Shown: piece after piece, positions 11,113 through 23,351 of the stretch
Numbering within the stretch: position 1 is the first letter of the stretch
How the letters are laid out: every line of letters starts with the position of its first letter
Assembly (NCBI GenBank): GCA_027924585.1
Contig: BSBM01001027.1
Coordinates: forward strand, 65,001 to 129,000
Direction: 5' to 3'
Length of the DNA stretch: 64,000 bases
Origin: Larix kaempferi
Lineage: Eukaryota; Streptophyta; Pinopsida; Pinales; Pinaceae
Notes under the pieces: generated by a model
What the model was told of the DNA's origin: nothing
The model's input: the letters and a program-made list of their open reading frames with translations, nothing else
Databases searched by the model: none
Program-made: the position numbers and the translations under genes

Positions 11113-13500
11113 GTTCTTTCTGAACACCCTTTTGCTCGATTTGAGATGGAGATATAGACTAAATTGGAAGAACCATTTAAGGATACGTCTATACATCAGT
11201 ATATCATATCTTAGATCGAGCTCCGTTTAGGATTTTGAAGCAGAGACTGCAATTGGGTCCAAGTATTTGTTTGCTCGCTTTGCCTCATAATAATGACTGA
11301 AATCTAGAAATATTAAGCTTTTTGAAGATCGTCCCGCTTGTTTTCTTTGCAGATTCATGTGATATCTCTAGAGTTATTCAATCTCTTCCGGCCTCCACTA
11401 GTAGAGGCTATTATTGACTGAGAGTTTTTCGTTATGGTTGCACTTACCTATGATATATTATACCCCAATAAATACGAGGATGTGGTGTACTGTGAAAGGT
11501 TCACAATATGGAAATTGCATGCTGCTTACGAGATCATATTATGATCAAGGGCGACAATAATATAATGTTTGGCCTTATCCTCCCTGAGTGTTTTTGCCAA
11601 AAAACCTTTCCACCTTCCCAAACCCATGTCGTTTAGTCATTCTGTACGACTCTTGAACTTGCAAGACCTTTTCTTGAACTTGTAAAACCCATTCTTCAAA
11701 TCCTGATAACAGTGACACATTTCTACTCCTTTCCCAATTCTTCTGTAACCTACCAGCCATATCATTGTCAATCAGGTTAATAAACTCTCATACAATCTTC
11801 TTCTTATGAGTCTATCCCTCTTGAGCTATCTATCTCTACTGTCGAATTCTTATTGAGGTTCAAGATATTTGGTCGTCTTTCTAATTGGAAACTGATATAT
11901 ACATGCATCTCTGTTAGTTAATGCAATATTTAGGTTATCCAAATTTGCCAATTTCTGTGACAACCACAGCGGATTCGACTTGTATGGACATTGAGTCATT
12001 TGGGGTTGGTCGATTCCAATGAAGTGTTTATCTCTTTACAATAATTTTGAGAATATTTTGGTATTCAATATAAATAGTTTTTGTTGAAACTGGACAATAA
12101 AAGTGAGGAGCGATCTACAGAGACATTCATATGGTTGATTTTGGCCAACGCCTTTCCTTAATGGAGGGCTTAGTTTTTATCTAAATTTTACTTTCATGGT
12201 ATTTATATGAATGATAGGTCGATTTTCAATAAGCACTCGACCAAAATTGTATTATACGTCCAACAGAGAAACCGCTATGTGGTTGAGGTCACCTATTTTT
12301 CAATGATTATTAATGCCATGATAAGTTAATTCGATTACTCCCCACATTATAAAATCAATGAGTTGATAGTGATATTTGAAGTCAGTGAGTCGACATCGAT
12401 AATTTGAAAACTCAAAGTTGCAAGGAGGTTTGGCTTGAACGATATTGGATAATTCTTTAAATAAATGATTTTTTAATATTTTATTGTATTTATTTTTAAT
12501 AAATAAGTATATAATATAAGATATTTACATACCATTGTAATTTGATGTTTATACCAGTGTTAAAATTTTACGTTTATCTTTTCCATCAAATAAAAAATAT
12601 ATCATGTTTCAATATTTTTTGGGGTCAATTTTCATTTACATGATTATCATTTATGTTAAGGTATTGCTCAGGTTTTTCTGATGTGATGGAAAATGGCTTG
12701 GGATGTCTACAATAACAAAGTAATACAGGAAATATATGAAGATTCCATTGTTTTTATGTCTTCAATAATTGGTTTACAATGTTATCATATTTAGACACAG
12801 TGGAAGAATATATATTTGATATGAAATTTGTAATAACTATGTTTTCATTGGGCTCTTTAAACATTAAGGCTCCATCAATGGTGAGAATTGGATAGGTAGA
12901 ATATTTAGGAAAACTTTATATAATTACTTGGTTAATCCACAATACTTTTATAAAAATTTATATATTTTGATTTAAAAAAAAAAATTATAATTGTTTTTAA
13001 TATTATAAAGTAAAATTTAATAAAACATTTTCAATATAATTTTAAATAGACAATTAAAATAAATACCAAAATAAAATTTATTATTCAAATTTTAATATAA
13101 ATTCTATATTAGATAATAATTAAATAAAAATAATAACCAAATAAAATTCTATGAATTGAAATAAAATTATCTAATACCTAACTTAATCTAAATTTAAACT
13201 CTTGAATGGTTGAATTATACTTACAATTACGCTTCTTGACTAATTTACTCTATTCAATATTTACTAGAGATTGTAATCCCTAAATTACTTACAATTTTTT
13301 CAATTTCTATTAAATGAATTGCTTTTATGTTTATCAAAAACATTAAAATTGGAAATATATTTAATGAATTATTAAAATTAAGCAAATAATTCATAAAAAA
13401 AACCTCACATCAAATTACTCATTTGTACACATTCTAACATTTGTAAGCAATTGGTTAACTATGATAATTAAATCGAAAATAATTTTAATGTGGAGAATTC
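11113..13500. other. AT-rich non-coding DNA
   Basis: No supported gene. The segment 11637-11690 resembles 15050-15105 (both contain a CATT(C/A)TGTAC...CTTG...TTGTAA..CC pattern), suggesting two pieces of one repeat flanking the AT-rich core. From 12450 the DNA is very A/T-rich. Confidence 0.35.
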
Positions 13501-13514
13501 ATTAAAAAAATAAA

Positions 13515-13890
13515 ATTTATAAAATATGTATTTAAACTTTGAATTTTAATTTTCAATTATATTGTTAGTGACTCAACAGCACACGAGATTTTGAATATTA
13601 AGTAATATAACTTGCTACAATCATAAACATATTCTCTTAAATTTTCAATTTCATTTTTTATGGTAATTTTAAATATGTTATATTATTTAATTAAAAAAAT
13701 TGTTTTCTAAAATATGTATTTAAACTTTGAATTTCAATTTTCTATTATATTGTTAGTGACTCAACCGCACACAAGATTTTGAATATTAAGTAATATAATT
13801 TGCTACAATCATAAACATATTCTCTTAAATTTTTAATTTCATTTTTTATGGTAATTTTAAATATGTTATATTATTTAATTAAAAAAATTG
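13515..13890 (+). repeat. Tandem duplication of a 189-bp AT-rich unit
   Basis: Two adjacent copies share blocks such as TATTGTTAGTGACTCAAC and CTACAATCATAAACATATTC at an offset of about 189 bp. Only a few substitutions separate them. Confidence 0.8.
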
Positions 13891-14424
13891 CGTTTCATGT
13901 GTTTGTTTCCATTTCAAAATTTTGTATCTCTAAGTATTTGATTTCCCACTCATATATAAAATCATAAATAATAATATTTCAATTTTTCCCTTTATTTTGT
14001 ATAATATTTAAAATTTAAAAACATATTTCATAATCATTATTAGTTAGTTACTGATAATAAATTATATATATATATATATATTTTTATTTATCTATACTAT
14101 ATTAAACCTAGAATTAATGAAAAAAAAATGTTGATGAAGACAAATTTTTATGATTATTAGTGAGAGAAAATGAATTGTACATTAATAAATAAAATGAACA
14201 CTTACAATGATTTTATTGAAATAATTTTGAAAATATAGATATGTAAACCTTTTTCACATAAAAGACACTTAATATAAAGGCATAGTAATGGTAATTAAAA
14301 TACCATCTTACAATAATAATTATAGGTATAAGTTTAATACTCATCTTCCTTTGATTAATCAATGTTTTATCCTTAATAAATGGTTGAAATTCCTTTTAAA
14401 GTGGCTCCCTTCCCAAAATGATTT

Positions 14425-14515
14425 GAATTATTAATATCTTTCATCATTTACATGGATAGCAAATTATTTATTAATATCTTTCTATCATTTACACGGATAG
14501 CAAATTATTGATGCT
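14425..14515 (+). repeat. Short tandem duplication, about 39 bp
   Basis: TTAATATCTTTC(T)ATCATTTACA(T/C)GGATAGCAAATTATT occurs twice in succession. The surrounding 13890-15120 is AT-rich and carries no supported gene. An open frame at 14868-15077 has no recognisable similarity. Confidence 0.75.
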
Positions 14516-15126
14516 TATACATGCTAGCCATGGATGAAAACATACAAACAACGTTAATATTGTCTAAATTATATACAACTTTAATTTATAGAAGTATGAT
14601 GAAAATAGAAAGAAAAATTTGCATCCACCAATGTTGTTCACACTTAATAGTACACTATATTTAGAATATTTTAGTTGAAGTTGTTAAATATTTTTCATTA
14701 ATTTTTTTCTTCACTAATATGTAAGTCATAGATGAAAGATATATATCAAACCCAAGTTATATAATCACTAACAAAGGTAAACTCAAAGTGAAACCAATGA
14801 TGTAAGTGGACCATTTATTCATGTGTGACTAAAAACAAATCCCAACCTAAGTGTACTAGTAAAACCTGTGATTGTAGATCTAGCTGATCATAATCACTCT
14901 ACGGTGTTAGCAGATCCAACTGACCATCATCAGTTTGTGGTGTACGTTATTGCTTCCATTGCTTTCAGAGTTGATAACAATACAATAACCCAAATGCTTC
15001 GTGATAAAACATGTGGGTGTAGAGAAACTTTCGCTTTAGGAAAGTTCATTCATTATGTACCATTCTTGAGTTTGTAAGACCTTTTCCTTACCTTGTAAGA
15101 TGCACCCATCAGATCTCGAGCACCAT

Positions 15127-18100
15127 GGTCATCAAAAGTCAAACAAATTAAACCATAGCCAAACAATGTCAACCATAGTCTAGCATAGCAACAAAGTCAA
15201 CCATATCTGACCATTCATATCCAAAGTTAACATGGTCAACCATAGTCAACCATATTGAATCATATTACACCATAGTCAACCATAGTTAATTAAAATTCAA
15301 TAATGGTCAACCATAGTCAGCAATGGTTAATCAAAGTCAACCAAATTCAACCATGGCAGAACCATAATCAACCATGGGCAACCATAGTTGACCATAGTGA
15401 ATTAGTCACCTACATTTAACTATCGTTAACCATAGTCAACCATATTCAATCAAAGACAACCATAGTCAACCATGGACAACCATAGTCAACCATGGTCAAC
15501 CATGGCCATTTAAAGCTAACCATAGTCAACCATGATCAACCATGGCCAACCAAAGTTAACCATAGTGAACCAAAGTCAACCATGGTAGACCATAGTCAAC
15601 AAAAATAAACCATATGGTTGACCATGGTTGGTTAATAATAATAATAATAATAACCAACTATGGTGAACCATGGTCAACCATTATCTACCATTTTCAACGA
15701 TTGTCTACCATTGTCTACCATTGTCAACCATATTTAACCATGAAAAGTATGGTTAAACATAGTTAAGCATGAATAATCGTGGTCAACCATTGTCAAGCAA
15801 GTACAACCATGCTCAACCATAGTCAACAACCCTGAAAAACCATAGTCGACAATAGTTAGCCACGAACAACCATGGTTAACCATGAACAACCATAATTAAT
15901 CATGAACAACAATGATCACGCATACTCAACATAACCCAACCATATAAATGTCAACATAACTCAACATGATAAACATCAACCAAAGTCAAACAAATCCAAC
16001 CACGGTTAAACGGAGTCAACCATAGTCAACCATAACCGACTAAAGTCAACCAAATTCAAAGCCAATAGTTACTTATGGCCAAATAAAGTCAACCATGCAT
16101 AACCAAAGTCAACATGGTCAACCATAGTCAACCATGGTCAACCAAAGTCAACCATGGTAGACCATAGTCAACAAAAATCAACCATATGGTTGACCATGGT
16201 CGGTTAATAATAATAATAATAATAACCAACTATGGTCAACCATGGTCAACCGTTCTCTACCATTGTCAACTATTGTCTACCGTTGTCAACCATATTTAAC
16301 CATGTAAAATATGGTTAAACATAGTTAAGCATGAATACTCGTGGTCAACCATTGTCAAGCAAGTACAAACATGCTCAACCATAGTCAACAACCCTAAAAA
16401 ATCGTAGTCGACAATAGTTAGCCATGAACAACCATGGTTAACCATGAACAACCATAGCTAATCATGAACAACAATGATCAGGCATACTCATCATAACCCA
16501 ACCATATAAATGTCAACATAACTCAACATGATAAACATCAACCAAAGTCAAACAAATCCAACCACTGTTAAATGGAGTCACCCATAGTCAACCAAAGTCT
16601 ACCATAGTCAACCATAACCGACTCAAGTCAACCAAATTCAAACTCAAGGCTAATAGTTACTTATGGCCAAATAAAGTCAACCATGGTAAACCAAGTCAAA
16701 TACAGTCAAAAGTCAAAGAATGGTAATCAATATTCAATAATAGCAAAACAAAGTCACCCATAGTCAACCATGGTCAACCAAAGTAAATCATAGTCAAACA
16801 AAGTCAACCATAGTCGAGAATAATCAACCAAGGTAAACCAAAATCAACCATCGTCATCCAAAGCTAATAAAAGTCAATTATAGTCAAACAAATTCAACCG
16901 TAGTCGACCATACCCAACCATGGTTAACCAAAATCAAGTATGGTGAATCATAGCGAACAATATTCAACAAAAGTCTACCATAGTTTAATTCTAATCAACC
17001 ATATGATTTTAAGGTCAACCCTTATGTCAATCAAAGTCAGCCATAGGAAAACAATAGTGAAATTATAATTCTCCATATGATTTTAAAGTCAACACTTGTG
17101 TCAACCATAATCTAGTGAATAATCAACCAAATTCAACCATGCCCAACCATCATCAATCATAGTCAACCGTGGTCATCCATAACCAACCTTCATTAACCAT
17201 GGTTAGCCACAATCAACCATAGCTAGTTAGTCAATAAGAGTTGAACCCATACTCAACTTTGGTCAACCATGGCCTACCAAAGCCAACCATAGTCAACCAT
17301 GGTCAACCAAAGTCAACCATAATGGAATTAAAATCAACCATATGATTTTAAAGTCAACTCTTATGTCAACCAAAGTCAACCATAAGAAAACAATTGTGGA
17401 ATTATAGTTAACGATATGATTTTAAGTCAAGTCTTGTGTCACTGATAGTCAAGTGAACAAGTCAACTATAGTAAACCATATGATATTAATATAAACCAAA
17501 GAAATCCAAAGTCAACCATGCCCAATCACCATCAACCATAGTCAACCATGGTTAGTCAGAGACAACCATCATCAACCATGGTCAAGCACAGTAAACCATA
17601 GTTAATTAGTTAATTAGAGTCACCCATAGTAAACTATGGTCAACCATAGCCTACCAAAGCGAACCAAACACAACCATAATTAACCAAAATCAACCATAGT
17701 TAACCAAAATCAACCATATCCAACCAAAGTTAAAAGTTAAATAAGTTCAATGAATGGTTAGTTGTGGAAAAAAAGTCAACTAGAGTCAACCATGGTCAAC
17801 GTTAGAAAACCATCATTAACCAAAGTCGACCATATGGTTGGCCGTGGGTGACCATGGTGGTTAATAATAATATTAATAATAACCAACTATCGTCAACCAT
17901 CGTCAACCAACCATCATCTAAAGATATCCATGGTCAACCATGGTGAACAATACTCAACCATGGTCAACCAAACTCAACCATAATCAACCATGTTCAACCT
18001 AGGTCAACCACGATCAATGATAGTTAATCATCCTTAACCAAAGTCAACCATATGGTTGACCATCGTCGACTATGGTTTCCCATGGTTTCTTAGTAATTAT

Positions 18101-19532
18101 TAATTATTATTATTATTATTAACCGTGGTTGACTATGATTGACCATGGTCAACAAGTCAATTATGGCAAACCAACCATAGTAAACCATATGATATTAATA
18201 TAAACCAAAACAATCCAAAGTCAACCATGCCTAACCACCATCAACCATAGTCAACCATGGTTAGTCAGAGACAACCATCATCAACCATGGTCAAGCACAG
18301 TAAACCATAGTTAATTAGTTAATTAGAGTCGCCCATAGTAAACTATGGGCAACCATAGCCTACCAAAGCCAACCAAACTCAACCATATTTAACAAAAATC
18401 AACCATAGTTAACCAAAATCAACCATATCCAACCAAAGTTAAAAGTTAAATAAGTTCAATGAATGGTTAGTTGTTGAAACAAAAGTCAACCACAGTCAAC
18501 AATAAAGAATTAGTTGACCATAGTCAATGTTAGTAAACCATCATTAACCAAAGTCAACCATATGGTTGACCATGGTTGAATATGGTTGACCGTGGTTGAC
18601 CATGGCTGGTTAATAATAATAACCAACTATCGTCAACCATGGTCAACCAACCATCATCCAAAGATATCCATGGTAAACCATGGTGAACAATACTCGACCA
18701 TGGTCAACAAAACTCAACCATAATCAACCATGGTCTAGCCTAAGTCAACCACGATCAATGATAGTTAATCATCGTTAACCAAAGCCAACCATATGGTTGA
18801 CCATGGTTGAGTATGGTTGAGCATGGTTGGTTAATAATAATAATAATAACCAACTACGATTAATAATAATAATAATATTATTATTATAAACCATGGTTGT
18901 CTATTTAGTATGGTTGACCATGGTCGACAGTAGCCAACCATGGTCAACTAAAGTTAACCATGGTCGACCATAGTCAACCATCGTCAACCATGCTCAACCA
19001 TAATCAACCCTCGTTAACCAAAGTCAACCATATGGTTGACCATCGTCGACTATGGTTTCCCATGGTTTCTTAGTAATATTATTATTAATCGTGGTCGGCT
19101 ATGATTGACCATGGTCAACAAGTCAATTATGGAAAAACAAAGTCACCCTTAGCCAACCATGGGTAATCATAGTAAACCACAGTCAATTAGTCAATCAAAT
19201 TCAACCATAGTTAAACAAAGTCAACAGTTGCCAATAATGGTCAACCATAGCCATCAAAAGTCAATTATGGCCAACCAAACTCAACCATGGTCAAGCATGA
19301 TCAACCATAGTCTTCCATAAGCAAACATAGTCAACCATCGTTAAATATTGTAAACCCTAGTTAACCATAGCCAACCATGGTCAACCACATCCAACGATGG
19401 TCAACCATATTGAACCATATTTTGCAATAGTCAACCATGGTCTACCAATAGTTAATTATGGTCAAACTAGGTCTACCATAGTCAACAATGGTTAACTAAA
19501 GTCAACCAAATTATGTTAACCATTGTTGACTT
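15127..19532. repeat. 4.4-kb satellite-like array of (A/G)GTCAACCAT(A/G) units with higher-order repeats
   Basis: The basic 11-12 bp word, AGTCAACCATGG or AGTCAACCATAG, is repeated almost without pause and degenerates to variants such as AGCCAACC and GGTCAACCAA. Larger units recur inside: about 15580-15990 against 16150-16570 (offset about 571 bp), 17460-17760 against 18175-18475 (offset about 714 bp), and 18055-18170 against 19035-19135. Every (A/G)GTCAA is TTGAC(C/T) on the other strand, the core WRKY-factor W-box. The orientation flips at palindromes such as GTCAACCATATGGTTGAC. No ORF longer than about 50 codons with a plausible start survives. Confidence 0.95.
15615..15668. repeat. Hairpin module with (AAT)n loop, first of five
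   Basis: ACCATGGTTGGTTA and TAACCAACTATGGT form inverted arms around a run of AAT triplets. Similar modules lie near 16190-16245, 17850-17895, 18598-18640 and 18815-18865. The AAT count differs between them, as expected for a hairpin loop prone to slippage. Confidence 0.8.
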
Positions 19533-20160
19533 TAATATTAATATGGCGAGATTATTATTAATATTTTAACCATTATTATTATTATTAATATTGGCCATTT
19601 TTATTAATATTTTAAAATATCCAAATTATTATTATTAAATAAATAAATTAAATAATAATAAGAAAATTTGGCCATTTGGCCAAATTTGGTTAAAATATTA
19701 ATAATAATATTAAGAAATTAATACTAAAATCAACAAAATTCTTTCTTAATGGCCAACAATGATTAAAATATTAATAAAAATGGCTAATATTAAAATTTTC
19801 TTTCTTCATTTATTAATATTAATATTTGGCCAAATGGCCTTACATTAATATTAAAATGGCCATGTGGCCAAATTAATATTAAAATATTAAAATAATTTAT
19901 TTATTTAATTGATTGGTCAAAATTTATATAATTTATTTAATGGTCATTTAATTTATTTAATATTTAAATGGCCAAAATTATTATTATTTTCTTTTTTATT
20001 ATTAATAAGAAAATTATTATTATTATTATTTTAACAATTGTTGACTTCAACAAATTTTAATATTTTAACCAATTTTTTTCTTAATTTTAAACAAATAAAG
20101 AAATAAATAAATTAAATAAAGTATATTTGGAAATTTTTATTACTATTTTAATTTATGTAT
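19533..20160. repeat. Low-complexity array of AATATT and GGCCA words
   Basis: TTAATATT, ATTATTATT and TGGCCAAAT-type words alternate for about 600 bp with no stable period. Both words are self-complementary or nearly so, giving many short inverted pairs. No gene. Confidence 0.75.
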
Positions 20161-20193
20161 TTCTTGGGTGGCCTGACTATCTACTAGCAACAA

Positions 20194-20312
20194 CCACATT
20201 TTTAAATGTGGTTAATATTTGTTGATCGACAAATATCAACCACTTTTAAATGTGTGCTCGTGGTTGATATACGCCGATCGACAAATATCAACCACATTTT
20301 GTTGCTAGTTTT
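20194..20312. mobile_element. 119-bp foldback, MITE-like or Helitron-terminus-like
   Basis: The ends CTAGCAACAA and TTGTTGCTAG are perfect inverses. Inward of them AATGTGGTT(A/G)ATATTTGT(T/C)GATCG is also inverted, so most of the unit folds on itself. The right arm has an 11-bp stem (GTGGTTGATAT/ATATCAACCAC) ending 9 bases before CTAG, with T following. That is the layout of a Helitron 3' end. The inverted ends equally fit a small foldback element. No clean target duplication was seen. Confidence 0.5.
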
Positions 20313-21552
20313 ATATTATTATATTTATTCATAATCCAAAACATCTTTGTTACAACATGTAGAGTTTTAGGATCAACTCTAATCACTTCAAACAAGCTAT
20401 GGCAATAAAACATTAATATTAATATGAAATAGACAACAAAATAAAAGAAGTATTTTATAAAAACATCCACATAAAACCTTACAACAAGTAGAGTTTTAGG
20501 ATCAACTCTAATCATTTGCAACAAGCTATGGCAATCTAATCATTTCAAACAAGCTATGGCAATAGAACATTAATATTAATATGAAATAGACAACAAAATA
20601 AAAGAAGTATTTTACAAAAACACCAACATAAAACATTGAAACTTTTAAGAAAATATACAATTAAATAAAAGAGGTTGAAATCCTATATAAAGTTGAAATT
20701 GAGATTTGAAATCCTATATAAAGTTGAAATTGAGATTTGAAATTCTATATAAAGTTGAAATTGAGATTTCTAAAATTTTGATGTCCACATAAATTCTCAA
20801 AATTGAAAATAGAAAATTATAATTTCTTATATAAAAATGAATTGTATGTCCATATCTAATATAAGTTTCAATAAATAAAATAATAATTACATTTATATAA
20901 AAAATAAAAAACCAATAAAGCTTAGTAAAAATATTATTCAAAACCATATTCCTTTGCCAAGCAAATTCTAAATGAGAAAGTTTTCCTTACCAAATGTATA
21001 TTTTATTTTTTTGTAACCTTAAAAAAAAATGATAAAAAAACATTAATATAAAATAAGTAAAACAAGAAAAAGTATATTAATTATTAAAATATTTAAACCT
21101 TTTTTAATTATATTTAATACTAAAAATCCATGAACATTACAAAATAAAATCTATCACAATTTGTAATGTACAAAACCAATTAATATATTTAATTATGCAT
21201 CCATATCTTAATTCCGTACATTTATATCTCCATACAAACTAAATGATATTTTCAATCATGAATCCATATCTTACTCCATATGCATCTCTGTATCCATAAA
21301 ATAAATACTAAAAACTAACTGATATTTTCAACCATAAATCCATATCTTACTTCCATGCATCTCTGTATATATTTAAAATCATGCATGCATATCCATATCT
21401 TAATTCCATGCATCCATGGAAAGTACAAAGTCAAAATAATATTTTAAATCATACGTCTATATGCATTTAAAACATAAATTTCTCCATTAACCTTATAAAA
21501 CCACATAAAATAATTTCTCCATTAACCTCATAAAACCATACAAAATAAAATA
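20290..21552 (+). repeat. Duplicated block, copy A, segment R1
   Basis: Matches 36075-37250 throughout. Both copies contain an internal tandem duplication of about 130 bp (AGAGTTTTAGGATCAACTCT at 20362 and 20491) and a run of TTCCATGCATCTCT-type lines at the end. Copy A also has a short extra duplication at 20520-20560. The homology stops at about 21552, where LINE sequence begins. Open frames here (20288-20524, 20714-20947) are AT-rich artefacts. Confidence 0.85.
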
Positions 21553-22817
21553 TGAACCTTATTAACACACAACGGGTCTCGCAGACCAAGGCAAGCTACT
21601 CCTTTTGGAGTACAAACAGTTTCCCATTTCACCAGGGCCCACTTGCTATGATCATGGGTGCCTCCCCACAGGAAGTTCCTCTGAAGATTCCGAATTTTTT
21701 TCAGGATAGCTTTAGGGGCAGCTAACACCGAGAACAAATAAACTGACATTGCTTGGAGTACCGACTTAACCAAAATGAGACGGCTAGGAAAATTCAGGGC
21801 ACGGTGCATCCACAATTCCAATTTGTTCTTAAGTTTGTCAAGAAGGTATTTCCAGGAGACTTGACAAATTGTAGATTCCATGAAGGGTGCCCCTAAATAC
21901 TTAGACGGAAGATATCCTTCGGAAAATTCCAAAATACGCAAAATGTTTCTGCGGTTAATTCTGGGCATATTGAAGAAATATACCTTGAATTTTTCTTTAT
22001 TAATTTCCAAGCCACTGCCGCTAAGGAAGGTGTTTAGGATGCCTTTGATATTTATAGATTCTTGAACCGAGGAAGGTCCCATTAACATTGTATCGTCTAC
22101 AAATTGCTGGTGGGTTTGAGGAGTCAACCCATCACATAGGTCTAGACCACGGATAACATTATTGTCCTAGGCAGCCCGCAGGATTCTTCCCATTCCTTCA
22201 ACTATGATAATGAAGAGAAATGCGGATAAAGGATACCCCTGTCGGATTCCATGGGAAGATGGAAAGGGTTGGGAGGGAGTACCATTGACTAGAATGGAGA
22301 AGAAGGGGGATGAGACTAAGCTCATAACCCATTCAATCCAAATATGACTGAAACCGAAGGCTTTTAACATCCCTGCAAGGAATGTCCAATTTAACTTGTC
22401 ATAAGCTTTGGATAAATCTAGTTTAAGAAGCATACTTGGGATTTTATCCTTCTTAATTGAATGTATGGTTTCATGTACCAAAATTATGCCGTCCAATATT
22501 TGACATCCTTCCACAAACCCATCCTACTCCGGAGAAATGATCAAGGGTAGGAATGGACGCAGTCGGTTAGCTATAACCTTAGTTATTATTTTATAGATAA
22601 CATTGCAAAGGGCTATAGGTCTAAATTTGCTGGGGTCCTCTGTGCCCGTTTCCTTAGGAATAAGCGTAATAAATGTGGCATTGAGGGCTTTAAGGATACT
22701 CCTAGTCCACCGGGAGTCTTCAACAATGGCTAGGACCTCCATTTTCAGCCAGTGCCAACAAGAGTGAAAGAAGTTGGTGGTGAATCCATCCGGTCTAGGG
22801 GATTTTTCGTCCACCAT
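21553..22817 (-). pseudogene. LINE ORF2 reverse transcriptase domain
   Basis: The segment 22817-22524 carries the fingers motif (ATFITLIPK, FRPIALCNVIYKI). The segment 22514-22167 carries LKLDLSKAYD and GIRQGYPLS, where GDPLS is usual. The segment 22127-21553 carries the catalytic FVDDT (usually FADDT) and the thumb, with KYLGAPF and LWGG. Stops lie at about 22520 and 22165. The stretch 22820-23350 between endonuclease and RT is recognisable only in short pieces. RT and RNase H-type C-terminal parts are cut off at 21553. Confidence 0.92.
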
Positions 22818-23351
22818 CTATTTAATAGATTCATCGAGTTTTTCCATTCTAATAATCTCCATGAGAAGCTTATTGTGGTATTCCGTGAATAGTCTCGGAA
22901 TGTGCTTGAGAACAGTATCCCTTTCCACTCTTCTATTAATATTGGGTTCATCCAGTAAATCTTCAAAGTAGTCGTTCAGGGTCTACTCCAACTCTGGTTG
23001 AGTTTCCACCACATTTCCATCCTCCTTCTTGAGCCTAACCACCCTATTCCCATGACGATATTGGATGGCCACTTTATGAAAGAACTTTGTGTTACGCTCA
23101 CCATCTTTCAGCCAGTGGCTCCTAGATTTTTGCTTCTAGAGGAGTTCTTCTTGGTGGTCTTTAAGGTTGAGTTCCTGAAGAAGGTTTTGTTCTTGTTCTT
23201 TCAACTCCACTGAATATCCATGAGCCATGGCCACCTTTTGTACCTCTTGCAGTTTAAGATCAAGCAGCTTCTTACCTTGGAAAATGTTCCCAAATGTTTC
23301 TTTATTCCACTTCTTGATTTTGCCTTTCAGGTACTTTAACTTTTGTTGGAA

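Larger units (their letters stand above)
10251..20290. mobile_element. 10-kb insertion into duplicated block copy A, type uncertain
   Basis: The limits come from comparison with copy B, which is continuous across the site at about 36075-36090. Short matching sequence (TTTACATTTT at left, CCACATTTT at right) borders the insertion and could be a target duplication. The right border lies within a 119-bp foldback ending in CTAG. The insert contains a gene-like stretch, AT-rich DNA, a duplicated 189-bp unit and the 4.4-kb GTCAACCAT array. No transposase, helicase or RT was found in it. It could be a non-autonomous element, a satellite transfer, or several nested events; alternatively copy B could have lost this DNA. 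Confidence 0.45.

Noticed and set aside
20288-20947. Open frames with many Ile, Tyr and Phe on the minus strand
   Set aside because: Products of AT-rich duplicated repeat sequence; the same kind of frame appears in copy B at 36106-36417.
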